A DNA stretch of 64,000 nucleotides from Clostridiales bacterium (lineage in GTDB: Bacteria; Bacillota; Clostridia; Oscillospirales; Oscillospiraceae), in the NCBI GenBank assembly GCA_902362775.1, contig CABIXV010000003.1:124001-188000 (forward strand), written 5' to 3'. Numbering within the stretch: the first letter of the stretch is position 1; each line of letters opens with the position of its first letter. The notes beneath the pieces were generated by a model. That model was not told the origin of the DNA. It saw only the letters and a program-made list of their open reading frames with translations, and did no database searches. The position numbers and the translations under genes were made by a program. Below are positions 17,644-28,500 of the stretch, piece after piece.

Positions 17644-19056
17644 TTACCGCTGGCCGTGGTCTTTTTCTTTTTCAACATCCTGTTCTACCTCCATTTTCAG
17701 CACTCGATCTACATTTGCCTTTGCCGTTAAAAGCTCCCGCATTTCCTCACGGGAACGCCGGTACTCGGCATAGGTCTTTTTCTTTTCTTCCAGCAATTTC
17801 GCGTACTCCGTCTGCAACTCTTTGACCTTGGGAAGCTTCTTGACTCCCATCTCATCAAAGGCATTCTTAGCAGCCTGGTGGAGCAGAATTTCTTCCTCAT
17901 GTTCTTCCCGGAATTTCTTAGAGTAACCCGCCTTGCGGTATGCCACATAGACCTCACGGGTCTTGGCATAATTTACGATGTGAGTACGCAGAACAGCGAT
18001 CTCTGCCATACGCTTTTCAGCCGCTTTGATCTGCGCCGAAAGATCATTGTGATGTGCCGTGGCAGCCGCAGCCTTTTCTTCCAAAACCGCATACTCCAGC
18101 AGATTGTTCTCTGACAGGTAATTCATGGTCTGCGCCATTTGTTTCAGATTAAAAACTTTAGCCCATCGAGCATAGCCAGCACCTTTTCCAGCCTGCAATT
18201 TTGCCTGAATGTCCACCAGCAGATTGACCTTCGGCGGCTCTGCCTGTGTGACGGTTTTCTTTCGCGGGGTATGTGCTTTCTTCCCTAAGAGAACTGCCCG
18301 CAAATCTTCCAATCCATATCCTTCGCCCAGACTGTCCATGCGGGCGGCTTTCTCCCAACCAGAGAGCTTCAGTCGATACGATTTTCCGCGCTTTGAGACT
18401 TCACAACCATACTCTTGCAACAGCTTCAGCAGTTCTTCAAAGTCAGCAGGACTTTGTGATAATGCGTTGTCAATCATCACACGCAGCTGTTCCCGATGGG
18501 AGGGCTTGGCCTGATCGCCCAGCCATTTGTTATAGCTCTTTCCGTGAAGTTTCGGATTCTCTACAATGGACAGTCCATTCTCAATACAGATGGTGTCACT
18601 TAGCCGACGAACCGCCTTGGTGCTGCCCCAAAAGTTTCGGAACTTCCGGTCATATTCTAAGCTGACCGATGACCAGATAATGTGATTATGAATGTGCGAC
18701 TTGTCTATGTGAGTGCAGACCACAAAGGCATGATTGCCTTTAGTAAAACGCTTTGCAAATTCTACGCCCAGCCGGTTTGCTTCTTCCTGGGTAATCTCAC
18801 CAGGGCGGAAGGACTGACGCACATGATAGGCAATCACATCATCTGTACCACGCACTCGTCCGGTAGCGGCAATGTACTGCCGCTTTGCCAGAAGGAACTC
18901 CGCATCCGCAGTCCGGCTGTCACACGCATAGCCGGTAATGAGCCTGCCGTTATCTGTTTTCTTTGGATTGGCCACATAGTCGATGATGTCACTGATCGCC
19001 CGACTCTCTGTGCGGCCTTTGCCGACATGAAGCGGCATGATTCTTGTAGTTGCCAT
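17644..19056 (-). CDS. Relaxase of the ICE (MobA/VirD2-like, MOBP type)
   Basis: 470 residues; start ATG 19056 behind GAGGAGG. Relaxases nick oriT and lead the strand into the recipient. ISDIIDYVANP carries the candidate catalytic Tyr, and HIDKSHIHNHIIW is the metal-binding triple-His motif. The C-terminal half (from about residue 270) is helical and Lys/Glu-rich, ending in KEKDHGQR. Same domain order as the relaxase at 48947. The cognate MobC is at 21418, separated by a small accessory block. Confidence 0.9.
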   Translation of the reverse strand: MATTRIMPLHVGKGRTESRAISDIIDYVANPKKTDNGRLITGYACDSRTADAEFLLAKRQYIAATGRVRGTDDVIAYHVRQSFRPGEITQEEANRLGVEFAKRFTKGNHAFVVCTHIDKSHIHNHIIWSSVSLEYDRKFRNFWGSTKAVRRLSDTICIENGLSIVENPKLHGKSYNKWLGDQAKPSHREQLRVMIDNALSQSPADFEELLKLLQEYGCEVSKRGKSYRLKLSGWEKAARMDSLGEGYGLEDLRAVLLGKKAHTPRKKTVTQAEPPKVNLLVDIQAKLQAGKGAGYARWAKVFNLKQMAQTMNYLSENNLLEYAVLEEKAAAATAHHNDLSAQIKAAEKRMAEIAVLRTHIVNYAKTREVYVAYRKAGYSKKFREEHEEEILLHQAAKNAFDEMGVKKLPKVKELQTEYAKLLEEKKKTYAEYRRSREEMRELLTAKANVDRVLKMEVEQDVEKEKDHGQR

Positions 19057-19115
19057 AATAGAAGGTCCTCCTCTCATAAATATTTTTGTTTTCGCTGAAC
19101 TCTTTGCTTCTATCG

Positions 19116-19144
19116 TTGCAATAACTTTCTCCGCTGGGTATAAT
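19116..19144 (+). promoter_or_regulatory. Sigma-A type promoter of the AlbA_2 gene
   Basis: TTGCAA, 17-base spacer, perfect TATAAT, 38 bases before the start codon. Confidence 0.8.
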
Positions 19145-19182
19145 AAAAAAGAACTTTCTACAACCTCAAAGGAGGGATTTCT

Positions 19183-20595
19183 ATGATAGAACAGCTCATT
19201 GCTGAAGCAACAGAATGTGATTTCAAAATTGCTCTCGAAATAAAAAAGCCAAAAAGCTGGTTAAAAAGTGTCAGTGCCTTTTCCAATGGAATCGGCGGCA
19301 CTCTGTTTTTCGGAATCTCTGATGACCGGAAACCTATCGGCTTGTCCGATGTTCAAAAGGATGCTGAGGCGATCAGCCGCTTAATTAAAGAACGAATCAC
19401 ACCATTACCTCAGTTTATCTTAAAACCATTACAGGAAGATGGTAAAAATCTATTAGCTCTGGAGGTTTCTCCCGGCCGTAGCACCCCATATTATTACAAG
19501 GCAGACGGCGTGATGGAGGCATATATCCGTGTTGGAAATGAAAGCGTAATTGCCCCTGATTACATTGTGAATGAATTGATCTTAAAGGGAACCAATCAGT
19601 CCTTTGATACCCTAACAACAGACGCGGTAAAAAAGGATTACAGCTTTACACTTCTGGAAGCAACCTATCTGGAACGGACCGGTCTCCGCTTTGAGCCATC
19701 CGATTATGTTTCCTTTGGTTTGACTGATAAAAATGGACTCCTGACCAATGCCGGAAAACTCATGACTGATCAGCACACGGTTTATAACTCCCGTATGTTC
19801 TGTACCCGGTGGAATGGCTTGGAAAAAGGCTCTATCTTTGATGATGCGCTGGACGATAAAGAATACGAGGGAAATTTGATTTATTTACTGAACAGCGGCA
19901 GTGAATTTATTCGCAATAATTCCAAAGTCCGTTTTGTCAAAAAGGCACAGTATCGTGTAGACAAGCCGGATTATGCTGAACGAGCTGTGACAGAGGCTCT
20001 TGTCAATGCGCTTATCCATCGTGATTATATTGTGCTTGGCAGCGAAATCCATATTGATATGTTTGATGATCGGGTGGAAATCACATCTCCGGGCGGTATG
20101 TTTGGCGGCGGCTCAATTCAGGAATACGATATTTACAGTATCCGTTCGATGCGACGAAACCCTGTGATTGCTGACCTGTTCCACCGCATGAAGTACATGG
20201 AACGCCGTGGAAGTGGCCTACGCAAAATCGTCAGTGAAACCGAAAAGCTGCCTGGATACACAGAGGCATATAAACCAGAATTTTCCTCAACAGCGACAGA
20301 TTTCAGAGTCATCTTGAAAAATGTAAACTACATCATGTGCGGTGCTTCCGCACATGATACAGCACATGATGTCGCACATGATACATCTGTGATCAGCAAG
20401 CAAAACTTGCTATTGGAATTTTGTGCAGACCCTAAAAGTCGAGATGAAATGCAAGCATATATTGATGTTTCCAGCCGTTCTCACTTCAGCAAATATTACC
20501 TCAAGCCTTTATTATCTTCTGGTAAACTTGAAATGATGTTTCCAGACAAACCCAAAAGCAAAAACCAGAAATACACTACCGTTCATTCCAAATAA
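19183..20595 (+). CDS. AlbA_2/Schlafen-like ATP-binding regulator
   Basis: 470 residues, ATG behind AAAGGAGGGATTTCT. N-terminal AlbA_2 domain (ECDFKIALEIKKP, SAFSNGIGGTLFFGISDD), middle segment, then a GHKL-like ATPase part (ERAVTEALVNALIHRDY, MFDDRVEITSPGGMFGGG) and a winged-helix tail. Proteins of this family are called putative transcriptional regulators; some take part in defence, which is not shown here. A repeated His-Asp-Thr/Val-Ala segment (HDTAHDVAHDTS) comes from a short tandem DNA repeat near 20350. Own promoter and terminator, strand opposite to its neighbours: a free-standing accessory gene. Confidence 0.82.
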   Translation: MIEQLIAEATECDFKIALEIKKPKSWLKSVSAFSNGIGGTLFFGISDDRKPIGLSDVQKDAEAISRLIKERITPLPQFILKPLQEDGKNLLALEVSPGRSTPYYYKADGVMEAYIRVGNESVIAPDYIVNELILKGTNQSFDTLTTDAVKKDYSFTLLEATYLERTGLRFEPSDYVSFGLTDKNGLLTNAGKLMTDQHTVYNSRMFCTRWNGLEKGSIFDDALDDKEYEGNLIYLLNSGSEFIRNNSKVRFVKKAQYRVDKPDYAERAVTEALVNALIHRDYIVLGSEIHIDMFDDRVEITSPGGMFGGGSIQEYDIYSIRSMRRNPVIADLFHRMKYMERRGSGLRKIVSETEKLPGYTEAYKPEFSSTATDFRVILKNVNYIMCGASAHDTAHDVAHDTSVISKQNLLLEFCADPKSRDEMQAYIDVSSRSHFSKYYLKPLLSSGKLEMMFPDKPKSKNQKYTTVHSK

Positions 20596-20597
20596 CC

Positions 20598-20643
20598 AAG
20601 AAGCAGGGCACTGGGTCTCATCTCCCATTGTCCTGCTTCTTTT
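20598..20643 (+). terminator. Intrinsic terminator after the AlbA_2 gene
   Basis: AAGAAGCAGG pairs with CCTGCTTCTT, followed by TTTTC. It may also serve the opposite strand. Confidence 0.75.
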
Positions 20644-20667
20644 CATTCCAGATTATATTCACATCAT

Positions 20668-20967
20668 TTACCCATACATCCAATCCTGGATCGCAAATTT
20701 CAAATTCTGCACCTTACCCAACAGCCAGATCGCCGCAAGCGGCAATCCCATCGGGCTAATCAAAAAAGCTATACCCAGCAAAATCACACCATTCTGCGGG
20801 GAATAGGTAATAATCACAGCCACGCCAAGCAGAGCAATTATCGTGCTGAGCAGACCAAGCACCAGACCGGATATGTAGATCAGCCCCGTACAAAGCCAGA
20901 CAAAAATTGTCAACACCAAAATGGCCGGTGCAGTTACAATCATCAGCAGGCATTTCAAAATTTTTAT
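20668..20967 (-). CDS. CD1845-family small membrane protein, start codon changed to ATA
   Basis: About 99 residues, mostly hydrophobic, ending LLGKVQNLKFAIQDWMYG, the CD1845 signature. GGAGG is followed after 7 bases by ATA AAA ATT TTG, where family members begin MKILK. This ATA overlaps the preceding stop as ATAA, whereas the usual coupling is ATGA: one G-to-A change would keep the stop and turn ATG into ATA. Translation may use ATA, the TTG at 20958 or the ATG at 20943. Role in transfer unknown. Confidence 0.75.
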   Translation of the reverse strand: MKILKCLLMIVTAPAILVLTIFVWLCTGLIYISGLVLGLLSTIIALLGVAVIITYSPQNGVILLGIAFLISPMGLPLAAIWLLGKVQNLKFAIQDWMYG

Positions 20968-21266
20968 TCCTGTTCCTCCCTCCAACGCTCCAGATGCCGT
21001 TTGCACAGGGCATCCGCTTCTCTCTCATCATCTTCCGTCACTTCCCGTTTTCCTTTGGTCAGTTCAATCTCCAGATAAGTCCGGTAATCATCGGCTAAGA
21101 GGTCGAACAGTTCCTTGGGAGTATGGCACACCTCGCCAGAGCAATAGTGAAAATCTTGGTCAAAATCAACTCTTACACATCCATGGCGGCTGATATAAAC
21201 TTCTATGGTCTCGTCTGCGGTCAGGTAATCCGCAAAAATCTCCAGCACCTTTTCAAAGGTCAGCAT
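20964..21266 (-). CDS. Conserved ICE protein of unknown function
   Basis: 100 residues, ATG behind AAAGGAGTG. Acidic and charged throughout, no membrane segment; MLTFEKVLEIFADYLTADET at the start, a Cys/His pair near the middle (DFHYCSGEVCHTPKE) and a Glu/Arg-rich helical end. Found next to CD1845-type genes in this element family as far as I recall. Overlaps the next gene by 4 bases. No function can be given. Confidence 0.75.
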   Translation of the reverse strand: MLTFEKVLEIFADYLTADETIEVYISRHGCVRVDFDQDFHYCSGEVCHTPKELFDLLADDYRTYLEIELTKGKREVTEDDEREADALCKRHLERWREEQE

Positions 21267-21417
21267 CTGTTTTCACTCCTTTGCTACGCTTCTTATTCTA
21301 CTCATATTATCCGGTACGGACAGCCAAAAGGCAAGGATACGGGCAAAAAGAAAAAGCGGAGGAAGGCGCGGCGAAGAAACGCCGTTCCTCCCTCCGCAGA
21401 TGGGGTATTTGTCCCGG

Positions 21418-21762
21418 TTACGAAAGTTTGGAGAGTTGTGTCAGTATCTCTTTAACTCCGTCCCATAACTGTTCCTGCCGCTGGGATATATCCTCCAAAT
21501 CGACATCATAAATCCGCCCGGTCTCATGCACCTTGCGGGTCAGCTGGTTTAAGTTGTTGCTGCTCCGGCGCAGCAGGGATACCAGTTCTTTCAGTTCCGG
21601 CAAATCCAGCTGCACCACATAGCCGTCCACAGCCATTTTCCGCAGATAGGCGCTCAGGTTTTTTGTCCCAAACTGTGCCATTTTCTGCTGAATCAACTCC
21701 ATTTCATCAGCGGATACCCAAAACAGAACCGGCACATCCCGCTTGCGCTTGGGGCTGCTCAT
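21418..21762 (-). CDS. mobC: MobC relaxosome accessory protein
   Basis: 114 residues, ATG overlapping the DUF3849 stop by 4 bases. A ribbon-helix-helix N-terminus and the MobC hallmark GTKNLSAYLRKMAVDGYVV followed by LRRSSNNLNQLTRKVHETG. MobC binds oriT and recruits the relaxase, here most likely the one at 17644. About 150 non-coding bases after the gene may carry oriT, but I found no distinctive repeat. Confidence 0.9.
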   Translation of the reverse strand: MSSPKRKRDVPVLFWVSADEMELIQQKMAQFGTKNLSAYLRKMAVDGYVVQLDLPELKELVSLLRRSSNNLNQLTRKVHETGRIYDVDLEDISQRQEQLWDGVKEILTQLSKLS

Positions 21763-22565
21763 CGCTCCGGCTCCTGTTTCTTCGGGGCGGCAGGCTTATG
21801 GGCAGGCGGTTCCTGTTTGAGCTTTTGCAGGACAGAACTTTTCTGCTGTTCTTGAGCGACTTTTCGGAACTGTCTGGTGAACAGGTCGGTCAAACCGGGA
21901 TTGACCTGATCTACCACCAGATAGGCACAGTGGCGGGAAGCGCCGCTGTCCTCCAGCATAGGAATGGTTTTTGCCCATGCTTTATTGTCCTGAGAGATAC
22001 GCCCGTCATAGTTCTTGCGCTGGATGGTGTTGGCAAGAATAAACTGTACCCGTTCCGTCCCGAACTTTTCCAGCACATCTTTGACCGCCGCCTCCGTATC
22101 CAGCCGATTCTCTGCATAGTGGGCGCTGATGGTCTGCTCAATGGCTTCTTTGCAGGCGCTGTTCGCCTGATATGAGAGGTTGTACTGTGCTATTTCCCCA
22201 TGCTCGGACGCATAGGCAGCAGAATGTGGATAGACCGGTGTTGTTCGCAGTTCCTCTTTAGCTCTGCACACATCGTCGGCACGGTTCTCAATGCTGTCCC
22301 GGATCACATCCATGTGACCGGTCTCCAGCTTTTCAAAATAGCGGTACACATCCGCCAATGGAGAGGGAGATTCCAAAAGCGCCTGGGCCTGGGCGTCGGT
22401 CAACTCCAGCTCCTCCATCGCCATCACAATATCCTCCCGGACCGTGTACTCATAGGTGTGGTGCAGGATTTCCTCCGGGGGCTGGCTTTTCAACCAGTCC
22501 CTATATTTTTCCTGCTCAGTGGCCATCTTTTCATAAAGGGCCGTATTCAGATTATTGGTATTCAT
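21759..22565 (-). CDS. DUF3849-domain protein
   Basis: 268 residues, ATG 22565 behind GAGGAGGTGCGATAAC and 1 base inside the stop of the giant gene. Central DUF3849 domain (VYPHSAAYASEHGEIAQYNL, CKEAIEQTISAHY, NKAWAKTIPM) preceded by a helical region with a DUF3848-like feel, and a Pro/Lys/Gln tail. Common in CTn-type elements directly after the antirestriction-helicase gene; biochemical role unknown. Confidence 0.8.
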   Translation of the reverse strand: MNTNNLNTALYEKMATEQEKYRDWLKSQPPEEILHHTYEYTVREDIVMAMEELELTDAQAQALLESPSPLADVYRYFEKLETGHMDVIRDSIENRADDVCRAKEELRTTPVYPHSAAYASEHGEIAQYNLSYQANSACKEAIEQTISAHYAENRLDTEAAVKDVLEKFGTERVQFILANTIQRKNYDGRISQDNKAWAKTIPMLEDSGASRHCAYLVVDQVNPGLTDLFTRQFRKVAQEQQKSSVLQKLKQEPPAHKPAAPKKQEPER

Positions 22566-22566
22566 G

Positions 22567-25500
22567 TTATCGCACCTCCTCATGCTGTTTTGGTTTCTTG
22601 TCTGTACTGCGGGGCGTCGCCGGACGCTTCAGGCTGTCCAGCACCGAAGTCCGTGTGCTTTTGGCAACAACAGCCTCGGCGTGTGCCTGTCCCTTTCCGT
22701 CGATGTTGAGCAAAGTATCCAACTCCACCAGACGGGCATTTTTGCTTTGCAGTTCTTCTTCATAAAGGAATGGCTTTCCGACTTCCTCCTTTGCGGCAGC
22801 CTGTTGCTGATAGAGGTTATCCAGCTGGGCCTTTGCCGCCTCCAGACGCTGGGGCATCTGGGCGAGGGCATTGTCGATACGGGTAAGATTTCCGCGAAGG
22901 TCTGTACCAAGGGTTGCCCGGTGGGTCATCTGTCCTTTCAGCAGGAGCGTATACTCCTGTTTCCAAGCGGAAAATTCCACGGATATGGCATATCCCCGGT
23001 AGCTGCCAATCTGCACCGGATCGGAGGTTTTGACCTCCTTGCAAGCATCCAAAAGGGCTGCACCGGCGTTCTCCTTATCGGTCAGCAGATCACCTCGGAT
23101 TTCCATACCAGCAAAACCGTCCTCCGGGTGCGGGTGCGCTGCCAAAACCTCCAGGTCAGATTCAAAGCCCTTGATAAAACCTTTGTGCTTTTCAATCTCC
23201 TCCGGGAAGTATTTGAGCAGCTGATCCTCCAGACGATACTGCTTGCTCTGGTGGTCGGCTTTCATCAGCTTTAGGCGGGATACCTCCACATCCAAATCCA
23301 TACGCTCTTTGATACGGGGGTCTCCGGCACACAAAGCCTTGATCTCTGCAAAACTGAGGGCGGTTTCATCCACATCATCGCAGGAACGCACCGGCGATTT
23401 AGAAGTCATGATCTGACTGATGAATTTTTGCTTGTTCTCCACCGTCTGCCAGAGGTATGCGTCAAAGGTTCCTTCTGTCACATAGCGGTACACATGGACA
23501 AGAGGATTCTGGTTGCCCTGGCGCTCGATACGGCCCTTGCGCTGGGCAAGGTCTCCCGGTCTCCACGGACAGTCCAGGTCATGAAGTGCCACCAGACGGT
23601 CCTGCACATTGGTGCCTGCGCCCATCTTGGCGGTGCTGCCCAAAAGGACACGCACCTGACCGGTACGGACTTTAGAGAACAACTCCTTTTTCCGCACTTC
23701 GGTATTGGCTTCATGGATAAAAGCGATCTGGTCGGCAGGCATTCCCTGAGCAATGAGTTTCTGACGAATATCGTCATATACCGTAAAGACCGGTTCCTGC
23801 TCCGGCAGAGGCACAGCGCCTTCCAATGCGTGAAGCAGTGGATTATCCAGCGTTTTCGCCGCCTTGCTTGCAGGAGCTTTTGCCTGCGGTGTAGAAATGT
23901 CGCAGAACACCAGCTGGGTCAGCTTGTCAGCTTTGCCATCCCGCCAGATCTGCATGATGTTGTCCACGCATTGATTGACCTTTGTGCCAGGTTCATCCGG
24001 CAGCATCTGGTTGACGATTCTCTGATCCAGGCCCAGCTTACGGCCATCCGAGGTAATCTTGAGCATATTGTCCTGGGACGGGTCAACGGTTCCGCTGTGT
24101 ACCAGCGATGCGCGCTCCGAAAGGGTCTTGACCATTTCCTGCTGATGTTCGGTAGGCTGCGCCACGATGTTGTGGTATTCCACCTCCGGGGTGGGCAGGT
24201 TCAGTTGGTCGGCAGTCTTGATGTCCGCCACTTCTTTGAACAGGTTCATCAGCTCCGGCAGATTAAAGAACTTGCTGAATCTCGTTCTTGCCCGGTAGCC
24301 GGTGCCTTCCGGTGCCAGCTCTAATGCTGTGACGGTCTCCCCAAATCGGGAAGCCCAGCAGTCGAAGTGGGTCATGTTCAGTTCTTGCAGGCGTTCATAC
24401 TGAAGGTAACGCTGCATGGTGTAAAGCTCGGTCATGGAGTTGCTGACCGGTGTGCCGGTGGCAAAAATCACGCCACGGTTTCCGGTGATCTCATCCATAT
24501 AGCGGCACTTGGCAAACATATCGGAGGATTTCTGCGCGTCCGATGTGGAAAGGCCAGCCACATTCCGCATTTTTGTGTATAGAAACAGGTTTTTATAGTT
24601 GTGGGCCTCGTCCACAAACAAACGGTCCACGCCCAGCTGCTCGAAGGTTACCACATCGTCTTTTCGCCCCTCGGCTTGCAGCTTTTCCAGTCTGGCTTCC
24701 AGAGACTTTCTGGTACGCTCCAGCTGCTTGACGGTAAAACGCTCGCCGCCACTGGCCTGTACCTCTGCAATCCCCTCAGTGATCTCGTCGATCTGTTCAT
24801 AAAGAAGCCGTTCCTGACGCTCCCGGCTGATGGGGATACGCTCAAACTGGCTGTGTCCCATGATAATGGCATCATAATCACCCGTCGCAATACGAGCGCA
24901 GAACTTCTTTCGGTTATGGGTCTCAAAGTCCTTTTTTGTGGTGACTAAGATATTGGCGGAAGGATAGAGACGCAGAAACTCCGCCGCCCACTGCTCGGTC
25001 AGATGGTTTGGAACCACAAAGAGAGATTTCTGGCACAGTCCCAGGCGTTTGGCTTCCATCGAAGCAGCTACCATTTCAAAAGTTTTGCCTGCGCCTACTT
25101 CATGTGCCAACAGGGTATTTCCTCCATACAGCACATGGGCAATGGCGCTTTTCTGGTGTTCCCGCAGGGTAATGGCCGGGTTCATCCCTCCAAAAGTGAT
25201 GTGGCTGCCATCATATTCACGGGGACGGGTAGAGTTCATTTCCTCGTTGTACTGGCTCACCAAAGTCTGGCGGCGCTCCGGGTCTCTCCAGATCCAGTCC
25301 CTAAAGGCTTCCCGGATCGCCTGCTGTTTTTGGGCTGCCAAGGTGGTCTCCTTGGCGTTCAGCACGCGGCGCTCTTTTCCGTCTGCGTCCTCTATGGTGT
25401 CATAGATGCGGACATCCCGCAGGTTCAGGCTGTCCTCTAAAATCTTGTAGGCGTTGGCGCGGCTGGTTCCGTAGGTGGTATAAGCTGCCACATCGTTGTA

Positions 25501-28500
25501 GGATACAGAAGATTTCCCCTTGATCTGCCATTCAGCGGTAAAGGACGAATAGTTGACCTCGATACTACGCTGGAGATAAAACGGGGTATTAAAGGTTTCA
25601 TACATAAATTGCTGGATATATTCCTTGTCAATCCAGGTAGCGCCCAGACGCACCTCAATCTCCGACGCATCCAGGTCTTTGGGCTGCGCGGCAGTAAGAG
25701 CTTCCACATTGACTGCATAAACCGGGTCCTGCTGTGCCGCCCGCTGCGCCTGACGCAGTTTTCGGCGTACATTGCCAGAGAGGTATTCATCAGCAGTCAC
25801 ATAATGGGGCGTTCCGTCCTGCTCCAGCTGTCCCGGTACACGGAAGATTACGCCTTGCAGCTCTCCGGCCAGTGCTTCTTTTGTTTTTCCGGTAAGCTGG
25901 CTCATATAGTCCATATCCACGCAGGCTTTTTCCGAGATGGACACCGCCAGTGCTTCACTTGCCGTATCCACCACAGCCACCGCCTGATGGGGCTTGATGG
26001 TCCGCTTGGCGAACATATCCGCCTTGCGCTCCAGCTTTCCGTCCTCGTCGATGACTTCCAGCGCACAGAGCAGGTAATAGGAAGAATCATCTGCATAGGC
26101 CAGTCGGTTTGCACGGTCATTGATAAGGCCATATTTTGCAGAAAAGCTGTCATAGAGGCTGTTCAGTTCCGCCTGCTTCTCCCGAATGGTGCTGTCCGGA
26201 ACCGCTGCATCCATCTGAAGGTCGATCAGTTCTTGCACACAATCACGCAGTCCCACAAGACCTTTTACGCGGGCTTCTGCGGTGGTATTGAGATCCGGGC
26301 GCACCATGCGGCTGTTTTCCCGGTAGTACACCTGCCCGTCTACAATGGCATAGGAATAGTTCTTCACATTAGGATCGGCAGGAATGGAGGTGTCAATGGC
26401 TTCGCCTTCGCCCAGCTCCGGCAGCTCTGCCTCCTGATAAGTGCCATGAATGTACTTCACAGCATCATGCAACTGGTCGGAAAGCTCCAGTCCCTCGATA
26501 GGATTCACAGTGTAGTCCATACCATGAGCAGTGCTTACCGGCTCCTGTCTGCCCAGCACCATTTCCGGGTGGTCGATAAAATACCGGTTGATGGCAAAAC
26601 CGTCCTCCGTCTGTCCGGTCTGAGTCCACTCCGGCACGATGTCCAGCGGGCGGTCCCGCTTTTGGAGGAAGATGATGTCCGATACCACCTCGGCACCGGC
26701 ATTCTTTTTGAACGCGTCATTAGGCAGACGGATAGCTCCCAGCAGCTCAGCACGCTGGGCAAGATAGCGGCGCACGGTGGAATCCTTGGCGTCCATGGTA
26801 TATCGGGAGGTCACAAAAGCTACCACGCCGCCGGGACGCACCTGATCCAGTGCTTTGGCGAAAAAGTAGTTATGAATACTGAAATTCAGCTTGTTGTAGG
26901 CTTTGTCGTTGACCTGATACTGACCGAAAGGCACATTGCCGATGGCAAGGTCAAAGAAATCACGCCTGTCTGTGGTCTCAAAGCCGCCTACTGTGATGTC
27001 CGCCTTGGGATAGAGCTGCTTTGCGATGCGCCCGGAAACAGGGTCCAGCTCCACGCCGTACAGACGGCTGTTTCGCATTTTCTCCGGCAGCATACCAAAG
27101 AAATTTCCCACACCCATAGACGGCTCCAGAATATTTCCGGTCTCAAACCCCATACGGTCCACCGCTTCATAGATGGCCTGAATGACCGTAGGGCTGGTGT
27201 AATGGGCGTTGAGGGTAGAGCTTCTGGCGGCGGCATATTCCTCCGGGGTCAGCAGTTCTTTTAGCTGGGCATACTCTAAAGCCCATACCGGTTTCTCCGG
27301 GTCAAACGCATCAGAGAGACCGCCCCAGCCCACATATCGAGAAAGAACCTCTTGCTGTTCGGGGCTTGCCTGCTGTCCGGCAGCTTCCATCTCTTTCAGC
27401 AAACGAATGGCATTGACATTTGCCTGGAACTTGGCTTTCGGACCGCCTTCGCCCAAATGCTCATCGGTAATGCGGAAGTTTTTTGCATTGCGGCGCAGGT
27501 TAGCCTTGTATTCCTCATAGGAGGCTTCCTCGGCAGCTTTGGCATTGGGGAAGGTCTGCCACTGGCCATTGACCTGAATGGAAACCGGGTGTTCGTCCAG
27601 TACTTCCTCAAAAGTTTTCTCCGGCTCTGTCATAGGTACTGGCGGCTCCGGCTCCCCGATATGCAGCCGTTCCACCACCACATCATAAGGCAGATTGTTC
27701 TTGTCTCCCGGATAGACGGCCACGGTCTCGGAATGGAAGGTCGGGGATTCGGCAGCCGGTTGGGGCTGTTCCTGTCCAAAGCCATCCAGCTGACGGGCAT
27801 ACATCCCGCGCAGCAAAGGTGCAACCTCATCCCAGCGGAAATACAGCATAGCCAGACGCTTTTCCTCTGCATCCATGACTTCCAGCTCCATGCCCTGTGC
27901 CGTGGTACGGTAATCGGCAATATCGCCGGTCTCCAGATTCAGTGTCTCGATCTCACCGGAATAGGCTCTGCTCAGCCAGTAGGCGATCTCGCTGTTGCTC
28001 CTGCCGGATTGCAGCAGCGTGGAAATCTGCTTTTTATCCGCTTCATCCATCAGTCCATGAGCCAATACATCCCGCAAGTCCTGATCTGCCTTGTCCGGGT
28101 CAATAGGAAGAAACTCGGTATAGTAAGCATTGCGGCGGTCTGCCCGAAGCAGCTGCTCGAACTGTTCTTTACGCTCTGCCCGGTAGATGGGATATACCAT
28201 ACCGATGGGCAGAAGCTGTACGGTGTCCTCCCGCAGCTCGGTGATCTGATAGGCGTCATCCTCGATATACACGGTATCGCCCACGGCATAGACCGGGGCG
28301 GCTGGGTCATAGGAGGTTCTTTGCGGAGTTGGGCGGCGAACTGCGTCATATTCCTCATCGGAAATGGAAACTTCGGAAGTCTGCTCTGTCTCGGCATCTG
28401 CGATCTGCTCTGTATCTGACCTCACCTGTTGGATAAACGGATCATTGTTCAGTTTTTCCGGGTCTGCCACCTGGCCGTTGACGATCCCTCTTTCTTCCAG

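Noticed and set aside
19183..20595. Calling the AlbA_2/Schlafen-like gene a phage-defence system
   Set aside because: The domain also occurs in plain regulators and no partner effector gene is present; nothing in the sequence decides it.
25609..27264. Long plus-strand open frame opposite the giant helicase gene
   Set aside because: Antisense shadow of a strongly supported minus-strand gene; no ribosome site, no family signal. Similar shadows at 32273-34123 and 42017-43684 were dropped for the same reason.
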